Below, piece after piece: positions 21,201 through 32,300 of a stretch of 64,000 nt of DNA. The DNA comes from Meghimatium bilineatum (Eukaryota; Mollusca; Gastropoda; Stylommatophora; Philomycidae): NCBI GenBank assembly GCA_034231615.1, contig CM067322.1, positions 53,594,118 to 53,658,117 on the forward strand. The letters run 5' to 3'. Below the pieces are notes generated by a model that worked only from the letters and a program-made list of their open reading frames with translations, searched no databases and was not told the DNA's origin. The position numbers and the translations under genes were made by a program. How positions within the stretch are numbered: position 1 is the stretch's first letter; every line of letters begins with the position of its first letter.

Positions 21201-21362
21201 ATCTGTTGCAGAATTTGAGCCAACAGGTAAAATCAATGTTATGATTGTATCGTCTTAGAAAAGATAGTTGAATCAGCACAGGTGCCTTAGAAATGTCTTC
21301 ATATACAGTAATTTTATTTTTTATTTAGTCACATTTTGTTTGTCTGCTCAGTGTTTTTTTTT
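20999..21362 (+). repeat. Duplicated block, copy 2 (contains TAF1A exon f')
   Basis: Second copy of 18006-18404 with small deletions. The flanks differ, and the LINE cluster (19.5-21.0 kb) lies between the copies. Confidence 0.85.
21169..21226 (+). CDS. TAF1A: TAF1A exon f' (diverged duplicate of tail exon, with stop)
   Basis: Same acceptor (tgtgttttag) and donor context (ACAG|GTAAAA) as exon f, inside a roughly 360-bp duplicated block. In phase 1 it reads DKKIKEKKRR and stops at TGA 21198-21200. Length is 58 nt instead of 63, so the part after the stop is no longer in register. It would serve as a terminal exon either after exon f or instead of it. Whether it is used cannot be told from the sequence. 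Confidence 0.5.
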
Positions 21363-21446
21363 ATACTTTCCATTGAAATCAGTCAATTAAATTTTCCAGG
21401 ATTTTTTTCTCTTATATAATGTTCCTTTATGCTTTGTTTTTAGAAA

Positions 21447-21452
21447 AATAAA
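21447..21452 (+). terminator. Candidate TAF1A poly(A) signal
   Basis: AATAAA 247 nt after the TGA at 21198-21200. Position fits a terminal exon f' read through its donor; weak on its own in AT-rich DNA. Confidence 0.35.
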
Positions 21453-21892
21453 ATAACCAACCGCCATGCTTAGTGGTATTGGCAATCATGTTTCTCCACA
21501 TTTCCTTCTACCCATTCTTAATAAGACTGAACTGTGACTTTCTTCAATGCCATAATGAGAGCCCATACAACGTCTATAATTTTGTTCCGTCTCATCTTTC
21601 CACTGGTCACTAATTATTCTAGTTTTACTTTTTTAATCACATGCCATATAGATCAGGACTGGTCACCTCTTGCATTTGGTAGACTGAGAATGGAAGAGTA
21701 TCAGCCTTGCTATAAAGTTAAAAGTCTATCACACCTTAATGCTCACTACCTTGCTATAAGCATTTGATACATGGACAAAATACAGCAGACACTCCAGTGT
21801 TAAAATACTTCCATACGTTACCAGAAAGATGCAACAATACGTCATCAATACATGCAATGCCGAACTATTGTCAGTTTTTGGTTTTGCCGCTG

Positions 21893-21965
21893 CTGCCAGG
21901 GCCCAAAAGTGGAGTGCAGAAGTAACACTGTTACCTGCCTGCCAACTAAGGAGGTTTGGGGGTAA
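21893..21965 (+). mobile_element. SINE-1 5' head fragment
   Basis: gctgccagggcccaaaagtg and gaagtaacactgttacctgc, then caactaaggaggtttgggg, follow the SINE-1 head seen at 57150-57240. Confidence 0.5.
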
Positions 21966-22136
21966 AGTTAGCTGGTGAATGTGACCAAAATAACTTGCTG
22001 AAGTCTGACATGTCTGGCAAAACTATAAATAATGATATAGAATATTCCAATCCTGCTAAAAAACAGAAATTCGAGATCAAATGTAGAAAAATGTATTACG
22101 TATTCTTGACTGTCTCCCCATCTCATAGTAGATGAA

Positions 22137-22650
22137 ATGCCGTTATATTGAGGTTATCTTCTTATAGAAGCTTCATGACACGTCATCTATACAATTATGC
22201 TGTTATTTTGTTGTTGAAGTGTGTTTCATATTTACTTATGTAATATATGTATACACCCTCTGTGGTTGGGAGGGAGCCAGAGATGTACTGTGCAGCACTG
22301 GGGAGAAGGAAACTGACAGCACTGTTATTTTCCTATGGCTGAACCCATCATAGAGGTACAGTGACTCAGGACGTGATGATCCTTTTGACTTGAACATTTG
22401 GTTGCATGCCTGGATAAATAGAGAAGTTCGGCATAACCAGTAGTCAATTGGTGGCGGGGAATGAGTACAGTGAACCCTCTCTTGGCTGCAGTGGCCCAGA
22501 GCAGTGCATAGGTTGAAACTTACCTTCCTGGAGGTAGTTATTCTCTGGCCCGGCCGAAAATCCAGACTTCCCAGCAATATAATGCCATTGGGTCAAAGGG
22601 CATGAGCCCATGGACTGCTGAATCAGCAACCACCAACATTCATTGAAGCA
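22137..22650 (+). repeat. About 500-bp dispersed repeat, partner of 7825-8345
   Basis: Contains gaagcttcatgacacgtcat, ggaaactgacagcactgtta, cagtagtcaattggtggcgg and catgagcccatggactgctg, all matched in reverse complement at 7825-8345. It ends in a (CA)n run at about 22650. Confidence 0.75.
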
Positions 22651-22849
22651 CACACACACACACACCAAACTGTTAACAATATTCAGCTGCTTATTTTGTA
22701 TTAGTGATATTTTCTTTTCTGTTTCAAGCTAAGAGATGGAAGTCATGAATAGCCGAGGCAACCATACCTGCTTGCTACTTGCTAGTCAAGAAGAATATGA
22801 TGAACAAGGATGCTGTCATGTCATGTCTTTGACTTGGTGAGCGGAAACA

Positions 22850-23265
22850 GAGTATCTAGTGACTCATGAGATTTTTTTTAGTCTCATGGGAGTATATTGG
22901 CAGGATTGAGTACCAGGCACGGAAATCCTTCATCAAAAGTCCTGTATGCAAATCATCCATGCCCTGTTGACTAGGTTCCAACTCCGCTGGACTGGCCACA
23001 TATTCCATATGCCTGACAAGTGTCTTCCAAAGAGATTATTCTACAGCCCTTGATCGTTCTGCTTGGCACACCCAGATCACTGCTAGCATCACTATATTTG
23101 AAAAAACACTGCATGCAATTTAGAAGAGACGGAAGTGGAAAGACAAATCCGAAAACCTTCCTGTACTGGAACCTCTTCACTCCTGCATGCACTGCAATAG
23201 AACTTTCCCGGCACGAATTGGACTCATAAGACATCTACGAAACTCACAAACTTGAACCAAAATAG
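22850..23265 (+). pseudogene. LINE C-terminus with degenerate C2H2 finger
   Basis: Plus frames read RFQLRWTGHIFHMPDKCLPK RLFYS (split here for length) and then CMHCNRTFPARIGLIRHLRN. The LRWxGHxxRMPDxRLPKxxFY block followed by C-x2-C...F-x-ARIGL-x-x-H is a well-known LINE ORF2 C-terminus in invertebrates. The final histidine of the finger is missing (N), and stops occur between the blocks. Confidence 0.75.
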
Positions 23266-24415
23266 ACAATCACAAATGTTTTTGTTTTTTTCTACTTGTT
23301 CACCATATTTTATTGTTTTTTCCATGCCATGCTCATCTTAGCTTGTGAAGGAGGAACATCATCATCATTATTGTACTATATGTGGAGAAAAAGAACATCT
23401 AGTGGCTTCATTGTAACTTGGGTTTCCACATATATACTTTCCCTTTTAAAAGAGCAGATATATTTCATAGTTGAATATATAGTAAAACGTTGTAGTAAAA
23501 CGTCATTTTCCTCAAAGATGTATCTCATATTCGACATGTTTTTATTGTGTGCCTTCAACATATGTTTTTGTAAATAATAAGAGTGCATCATTTATATTAA
23601 CAAGAAGAACCAAAAAGGAAAATAACAGGCGCAAGAGCCATAACAAACGTGTGTAGACACCGACCATAAAACAGTAATAGTAGCTGTAAAAACAAACCGA
23701 AAGAGGAAAGACAACAAATATAAAAAAACGAACACAAATTATAATACACAAACTTTAGGATGACATGGTACAGGACCAATACACACACAGAAACATTTGA
23801 AAAACTACCAGTAGAAATTACATGTCTACGAAGAATACTCAGTGTCATTAAGAGATATTTTAGTCAAATCCCATTATTATAACACCCTGATGTAATAACA
23901 AAAATTCGTTATATATAGTATGAACAATAATATAATTAAAGATTTTGAAGTGTTGACCAGTCACGGTCACCTCTATTGGTAGAACACTAGAGTAGTAGGG
24001 AGTCACTTTTTTGGGGGGGTTTTACTTGTTTAGCCAAGATCAGTATTCAATCTTGAGTCTTATCCAGGGTTAATTAAAAAACCATGACATTTGCATAGTT
24101 CATGCTACCTGTTTACATTGTGAGACTATCACATCAAGTTGATTTATGAAAGTTTAAAAAACTAAGGGGTTTGAGGCAACTTCAACTTGTTGACAATGGA
24201 GGGTATTATTTGTATGACATCCAATGACACAGCCATTATTATGATGAAAATTAACATGATGATTATTTCCCTACCAAATATAACATGGAAAGTGACATTG
24301 AAGTTCCTGTTAGATAGGCCTAGTGTTTCGGATGAGGAAATTTGTGCCATCACAAATTTTGACTGGAGTGATATTTTTCCAGTTTGTGGAGTGATTAGAA
24401 TTTTGTAGAAAATGT
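23266..24415. other. Intergenic; short repeat at 23862-23960, otherwise nothing
   Basis: The stretch tcaaatcccattattataac to attttgaagtgttgac recurs at 31690-31800 and in part at 26100-26165, indicating a dispersed DNA-transposon-like repeat. No coding evidence. Confidence 0.45.
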
Positions 24416-24419
24416 TATA

Positions 24420-25670
24420 CCTGTTCTTGATTAGGAACAAGTGTCACAGCACTGGGACATTCCCATGTATGCTCTACTTGCTGGTATGTCAGCCATCTAA
24501 AAGTGTATATGCTCAGTGCCCTAGTCAGTTGCTGATTACACTTTTACCTGATCTTTCCAGAGAGGGAGCACTTTCTCCTCTAGGAATATGTAGATTGTCT
24601 TGTTCGACTTCCTCCTCATCTTCCCGTAGGGTATCCATGACTGCTCTAATTAATTCAATCCTCTCTATTCTTATCTCAGTGCCGTTCAGCAAGGCTTTAC
24701 CAGCCAATACATCAGCTCTTTCGTTTCCTCTGACCTTAGCATGACCTTGACAGTAGATCCATGTAATGCTCTGCGCATTTAGTTCTGATCATACACTTTT
24801 TTATCTTGCTCAGCATACTTTGAGAGTCCGACAGAATCACTGAGTCTGTTGGTGGTTGCGTCACCAGCCAAGTGAGAGCTGCTGTAACCACTTCTATTTC
24901 CATTCTCATACTCAATGTTGTAGTGGGGTACAAAGCTAATTTCTTGCCATTTTGGTAGGCCACGAAACCCCAACCACAACTTTTTGTTTCTTGTGTTACT
25001 GAGCTGTCTGTGTAAATTATTGTATAATGTGGCTTTGAGTGCTGCAGTATGATTTTTTGGATCATTTCCTCTGTTCTGTTTGTAGTCCAGTCGCAGCACT
25101 CTCATCCCATCTGTATAACAACTGTTATAACTTTCTCTCTTTGCCAAATGTCACACACTCACAGCTTCTTCCCACTTCCTCCAGTTCACAAACTCAAGAG
25201 TAGGGTATCTTCTGACATCCAAGACCTTCCTCTCTTGATACGCCTTCTTTTTGTTTTTCTAGGGATTGGTGGAAGAGGTGATGATCATTGTTGGCGACCT
25301 TGAAGTATTCTTTAACCTGAGTTATTTTATATCTTTCTTTGATGCTTGGTAGAGGTCTAGGAGAAACCCCATGGTTATGATAGTGGTATCTCTTGTACAT
25401 CCTAGGACAGCTCTCATGACCTCGTTTTGAACTCTCTCCAATCTATCCACATGTGTTTGTGACATTGTTAGTAAACCCAAACCAGTCCAACACAGATACC
25501 ACTGTCTGCATCATCTGAAAAAGAGTTTGGTGCTGCATTTCTGCAGATGCCATGATTTTGACGGCACTGACAATCTTTCTGAATTGTCCACGTTTCGCGA
25601 AAGATAGACTTCTATAAAAAGTGATGTCTAGATATTTCAGTCTGTTCCCTGTCAATAATCATAATGGCCC
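24420..25670 (-). pseudogene. LINE B-related RT-RNase H fragment
   Basis: In minus-strand order: YRSLSFAKRGQFRKIV and KIMASAEMQHQTLF (RT thumb); a hybrid DCIQNEVMRAVL-type zone; then RNase H with IIYTDSSVTQETKSCGWGFV (first D), MRMEIEVVTAALTWL (E), VILSDSQSMLSKI (D) and CQGHAKVRGNERADVLAGKA. A terminal piece near 24500 ends HTWECPSAV, comparable to the LWxCPVC terminus of LINE B. Frameshifts at about 24740, 25065 and 25190. A separate subfamily from the copy at 54.6-57.1 kb. Confidence 0.75.
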
Positions 25671-26303
25671 TGTACATAATCATAAGAGTGTTAGCCTCAT
25701 GAATAATACTTCAACCTCATGGTCATGGAGTCTTATCAATTTAGAGCTGATCAAATTTGTATATAACATAAAACTATGAACAATCAGCAAGGAAAGGTAC
25801 ATTGTTGACCTACTGAAACTTTTTTTTTTATATTTACATTATAGGCATACTCCTGTCTGAGTATCATGTTTTGGAGTGGAAATTTAAAAAAATTTTTAAG
25901 AATATCAACCTGGAAAAATATTTGAGTAAATATCTTCATCTCAAAATATCTATATTTCTCCACACTCTATTGGGTTTGACAATTTATTTTGTAAAATATA
26001 TAAATTGTTACTGATATAGGTTTCAGCAAGTTCATTTCAAAGTATGTGACAGTTTTACAGAAAATGTATTTAGCAGTTAGATGAATATTATTTCCCTTAT
26101 CTTAGTGAGGGGAAAGCGTTAAAGAGGAATAATTTGTTGTAAAAGGATGTGTTACAGAAGAATGCCACTGCCAAGTTATTGTCAAATATCAAGTAGTTTC
26201 TTTGGTATTACTAAATTGTTCATGGCACCATGTGTTATAATAATATTATGCAGTACATTTGGGAAAAACAAACTAAATGGGTTGCTGCATTTGTATTTCT
26301 AAC

Positions 26304-26309
26304 TTTATT
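26304..26309 (-). terminator. EIF3K: EIF3K poly(A) signal
   Basis: AATAAA on the minus strand (caataaagtt), 50 nt after the EIF3K TGA, giving a compact 3' UTR. Confidence 0.75.
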
Positions 26310-26358
26310 GAGACAAATGTTATAGAAATTTTCAACACAGCTAAAATTCTTTCTTGAC

Positions 26359-26390
26359 TCATCGTCCTGATGCCATGATTGCAGCAACAC
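26359..26390 (-). CDS. EIF3K: EIF3K exon 8 (terminal)
   Basis: Acceptor atctttctag. Encodes S (split) VAAIMASGR and TGA at 26361-26359, like the family ending SV-x-x-VMAS. Followed by AATAAA at 26309-26304. Confidence 0.88.
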
Positions 26391-29300
26391 CTAGAAAGAT
26401 GGAAAAAAAGTAACTTCATATATACATCATCATATAACAATAAATTTAGCTTCAAGCTTACAATTATTAACACTTTGCTCACCAGCAATTAAGAACGTAC
26501 TTATCCGCCATAAAGAGGGTGCACGCAAAATTGTATAACATTGACGTCTTAAAATCCATATAAAATAAATTTGAAAGCTCCAATTATTTCAAGTACAAAA
26601 TGCTACTTATCATGATGCTAGTCCTCAATTTACATTAATTTCTATATATCATACAGTATTACCTTCCAAATCTCCAATATTTCATGATTAAAAACTCCTA
26701 TGAAGTCAATCAAATTTCCAGTAACATTTTTGCAATGGGTGTTATGTAATTCTGATCTAATCTATTACAGCGTTTTCGATGATCGTCAAAACTGGTTAGG
26801 AAAGTGTTAAAAGGGTATAATTTTTAATATTATCTATTAGATTCATTGATAATAGATGAATATAATTGATGTTTGGAACATGTGACGCTCAGTCCCATCA
26901 TGCAATAGTATATTATTCAGGGCTTATTCTGTTACACTTTGTCTGGCTATGCTGCAGTCTTCGATGGCCATGGTACCAAATTGCATCTGGTCCATTCAGA
27001 AAGAGACATTGCCTAGATAAGAACTATAACTCGTGGGGGTGCCACACTGAAGACATCTCTATCAGCCATTATAGGATTACAAAAATCATGCCCAGACTTC
27101 ATGTTATCAATCCAGGAATTTCTTTGCTCTTTCTACCCTCGACCTGTTTCTGTGTTGATTGCTATGTCCTGAATATGATATGCTACAAACTTTTAAAAAA
27201 TAAACCCAATTTCCTGAACATGTTTACATGGCTTCAAGTCAGTGCAATATAGTCCCATCTACCTTTGGTGTTCATGTGGTTCCAACATGGAGGTGAACAA
27301 GTAACAAACCAACATTGAAATGAAGCAGGCAAAATTTTTAGACAGGAGAGCAAGATCTGTAAAGGGTTTCTAGAGTAGGCAGCCCATTGATATAATTATT
27401 CAAATAACAGAACACATATATAACCAACAACAGAAAGAAGTTCAGATGCATCCTAGATTAATATAGACTTGGAGCAGTCCAGATAATAAGACTCACAACC
27501 AGATCAACTATATTTAGTCAATAAAAGATTCAAATACTCATTGAGCACACCTGCAGAGGTGTGGAATAAGCTATACAACACTAGAAATACAATAAATCTC
27601 CTGGGCCAGATAATACAAAGTAAGAAATAGAAGTGTATGGCATAGAAACAATCACCTAAATGATAGAACAGGGAGTACTACAAATGATCTGTACTTGTGC
27701 TTCATAGAACATTTGACAAGATTCAGAAATGATTAAACATTTCAATGTTGACGGGGAAAGATCTAAAGATAGTAAGAAATGTGTATTGGAATCAAACAGC
27801 TATGATGAGGGGTTGACACAGTAATGTAAAAAAATTCAAAAAGATAAGAGATAGGTGTTTGACAAGAATGTGTAATGTTGCCAGATCTTTCCTCCTTGTA
27901 TACAGGGGATATTATGTGAAACATAGAAAGCATGCCATGGATAACAGTTGGAGGTTACAATCTGAATAAGCTAAGATATGCTGATGATACAACTCTGATT
28001 GCAGGGAGTGAACTAGAACTTCAAGCCATGAAAGGCCTCCTCAGTCTAAACAAGATGAAAACAGAATGGTTATTTCAAATAAATACACACAATGCAACCA
28101 AAATGCAGTATTACTCTATCAATGATGTAAAAATTAAATCAAATGAATAGTCAAGTACCGTGACAAAATTTTAACATCAGGAGGCAAGTGCTCAAATGAG
28201 ATCAAGCAGACGATAGCACATGCCAAAATCAATATTTTAAAAAGAGAAACATTCTATGAAATGGAGTTAATATCAATGCATATGCAAGTTCGAGTGCTAG
28301 GATGTTTACAGCAAACAGAAGTGCCCAAGATAAGCTAGAGACAACTGAGATGTGGTTTTGAAGAACTATGAAAATTCCACGGACAGCCAAGAAAACTAAT
28401 GTAGAAGTTCTCAGAGATGTTGGAGTAAAACAATTAACAACACAAGAGACAGGGAGCTGTGAAGAAGTATAATCGCCTATGGCATTATAGATTTGAACAT
28501 GCAAATAATTTTTATGCTTTAGAAGCGTTTTGTATATTTTAATGGAGACAAAAGAAATGGTTACTGAATTTAATAAAGTATATTTTGTTGGTGTATGTGA
28601 TAAAATGGTGAAGATGAAAAATGCACAAACATATCACAAGTGACACCTATTTTGTCTGATATATTAAATGCAGGATAGAATGCTGTTAAATGACGAGGTA
28701 TATTTCTGTCATGTTTTATAACTAAACAAACATGTTAATATTATCATTCATGAAAACAAATGAAACACGTCGATCTCGCTAACGTTATCAGTAAGGCTCA
28801 ATGGTCGTGCAGGTTAAGAAGCCTCAGAGTCAGCGATGGCCATGACCAGAACTGCATGATCATTATCAACAGCATCGTCTTCCTGAAACATGCTGGGCAA
28901 AGAGATAGTGAATCTATCATCGGCCATATCAGCTAATGGAAAAAGATCTATGTCTGTAACACTCCAGAATTCCTCATTATCATAATTACAATCCATAAGA
29001 ATTTCATTGAAAATGGTTTCAATTTGCATTGATTGGAACAGACAATGAATAATTAAACTATAGCTGCTGATATTCCACATCCTTCCAAGCACATTACAGG
29101 AAACAGAAGTAAGACTGATAGCCTTATTTCTGCTGTATCCTGGATGAATAATCATATCTAATACTTTTTTCCATTGTTAGAATAGTGCACAACAACTGGC
29201 ACACAGATTGTGCTAAGCAAAATATACATATTGCACACCCCTACAGCATTTTAAGGTTAAAATGACAGACACAACAAAAATAAATCTTACTGTCAAATGA

Positions 29301-32300
29301 GATTTTCTCTGTGATGTTTTTAGTCTTGATGTTCTCGTCCTGACTAGTGATGAACACATAACCATCAAGCTGCTCTGACCAGCCATATTTACTGATCCAT
29401 TGACTAGTCTGAGAATCTGTCAATGTTAAAAATAGCCATTATATCCAACAGTTACATTCTAGTATTTAATGTTTTAAAAAAATAATATTTTTATACCACC
29501 AAGGTGCAGAGACAGGAAATATTGTTAAACCCCAGGGCTTTCCATTAACCAATGGCACAGTAGAAATCAGGATATCTGAATTAATTGAGGATCGGGCCAA
29601 TTCGGATAATTGAAAATATGGATAATTGGATATAGCTCAGGAATTAAGCAAAACAATGTACATACATGAAATCATACATTGAAATGAATGGAATTTTAAA
29701 AGTATAGTAATATGTAAACAATATGTATTGCAAATAAACAACATACACTACAGTAATGTAAAAAAATGCAACATGTAAATCAATTGAATACGTTCTTTTC
29801 AATAAATATATGCATCTCACTTAAACATCTCGAGTAGAATGTCTTGCCTTCACATAGTATCACGTTTCTGAGCGGCAAGGTCCCGCAGGCGCTTGACGGA
29901 AAGAAGTTGAAGTGTAGCATTCCAGTTGTAGTGCAGCTCCATCCACTTTACAGCATTGTCGAAGCACATAAAAGCTTCCTTGTGTTTAGACATATTTTCC
30001 TTCTGTCTCCCCTCTGGTGTCATCATTGTCTGTGTTATCACCTTGTATGTCCATGACACCCCTGGCGATCTCATTTGTCATCTCAAACTGTTGGTCGTTT
30101 TCATCACACCACTCCTTCACGTCATCAGCGTCGCATTTTGAGCAATGTCTTCAACAGACAATTCCTGTCCTTGTTCATTAGGTAGTACAGCTGTTGTTGC
30201 CAAAATTTGATTCGGATAATCGGATTTCTACTGTATTACCTAGGGACGATGTCAACATCACACCAAATGCCATCATTTATTTACAATATTTGGTGGCCAT
30301 ACCCCAACTGCCATTATTAATCCTCAATATCTGATGGTCATATCTTAAGGCTTGTATTCATTGGTGATATAAATATATTTGCAACTGGAAATTGAACCTT
30401 GGATCATCCAACTTGGGAGACAATGCACTAATGATTACAGTTATATAGCCATGTGCTTTGAGCAATACTATCAACAGGCAAATTACACCATTACTGAGAC
30501 ATCTGAGGATATCCAAGCACAATAAAGCCAATCCTCTACACCATTTAGGAATCTCTGTGTGATGTGGAACTGCTGAAATCAAACAGGACCTATATAGATA
30601 TCAAGTAAAGAGAACCGGAACAGCCCCCATGTGCTGATGGAGGAGAATGGGATGTTGATCAAACTAATGATGATCTCACAACTAATGATAGCAAAGATTA
30701 GTAACTTTATAATCCATCTTCTGCATTCATTCTCAAATTCCAGCAGTTTAACAGGATGTAGTTCGTGATGTCCTGTCACTGTTTACAGCAGCTTGGTTCT
30801 GATATCTGCGCCTTTCGGTCTGACACATCAGACTTGAGCATGGGTTCTAAGTCACTATGGGACGGGACAGCCAACTCTACCCCCAAAACCTCATTCGCCT
30901 CTTATAACGGGCATAACCGTGTCATTATCTTTTGCACCCCAGCAACATAAATGTGCATAACTCTTCACCTAGGAGGAATCTTCTGGATATGAAATAAAGC
31001 TCTTGAGAAAACTCACTATTGCACAAAAGGACACAAGAGCCATATTGCTTATATTTTCTGCGGAACGAAATAATCACACCATGCATATTGTTGCAGATGA
31101 CGTAGGAGGGTTGTATCAGCGAATTGCCAAAGACACCGTAAAAATCTAAGCAAAATACTACAGCTTTGCAGAAAAATGTACTTGTGCTCAGATCAGAAAA
31201 TCTAAGTTATCAAACCAGAGAAAATACTGAAAAATCATTACATTCAAGAATTATTGTTCCAATTCTTTACTTTGAATGTTGCCCATGTGACAACCAGGGC
31301 ATGAACTTCTAGTTCTGGATAAAAAGAATAGGGCCACTGTGTTCTTTCCAGACAGTGACTAAGGAAAGTTGGGAGATAGGCTGACAATCTGTCACCTGTA
31401 AAAAAATCATTTTTTTCACATCTTGTATCAATTACTTTAATCTTCTATCAAATAATACTCATGGATGTAAAGAGATGCAGGCTAGCCAACATTACATTAT
31501 GTCCTATTGTGGCAGACTTCTTGGTGACTGGGAGTGCTAGATGTGCTATCACGGTAAATAAGTCTGACGGAATGATATAGTTGGACCAGAAGTGTGTGTG
31601 CTGTATTCCTGGCAGGGTGCAAGAATATTGATGCACAATACTGGAATGCCTCCCTTTGGGGACTAAACATGTATCCATATATATTCTTGCACAACGATAA
31701 GTCAAATCCCATTATAACAACTTGATCCGGAAATATGTATGTTATAACAGAAATTCACTATATAGTATAAACATTAAAGAATAAATATAATTGGTGATTT
31801 TGAGAAGTGTTAAATAGGAAAATTTATTATAAAAGGATGTGCTATTAGGAAATTCCACTGTATTATTCATTTATGCTAGCAAACAACTATGTCTTTAACA
31901 CCTTACATGGGTCCAGGTGTAACCAGTTACGCAACTGAAAAGAACCTGTGCTTTTGTCTGAAAAACTAATCTGTCAAGAGCTACCTGATCAAAGCAAAAG
32001 GATTAGTTATTTTGAATACAACTTTACAATACACACTTTGAATACAATCCAAGAATGCATTCTAAATGTGATATATACCTTGACCTGACCTCTTAGCTTG
32101 TTGGAAAGTGAAATAAATCATATTCCGTCCTCAATATCTACAAGAATTATTGCTTCTTTTTCATGACAAAATGCAATAAATACAATTATAACTCTACTTA
32201 AAAACCTCCATAGTCAGTTCTTACAAAATACAACTGTCGCAATTCTTTACTTCCCTTTTGAAACATACGGCCAGCATGTTAAACTGAAAAGACACAATTG

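Noticed and set aside
26866-27252. 128-codon plus frame
   Set aside because: No domain, no conservation evidence, inside an EIF3K intron and partly matching SINE sequence.
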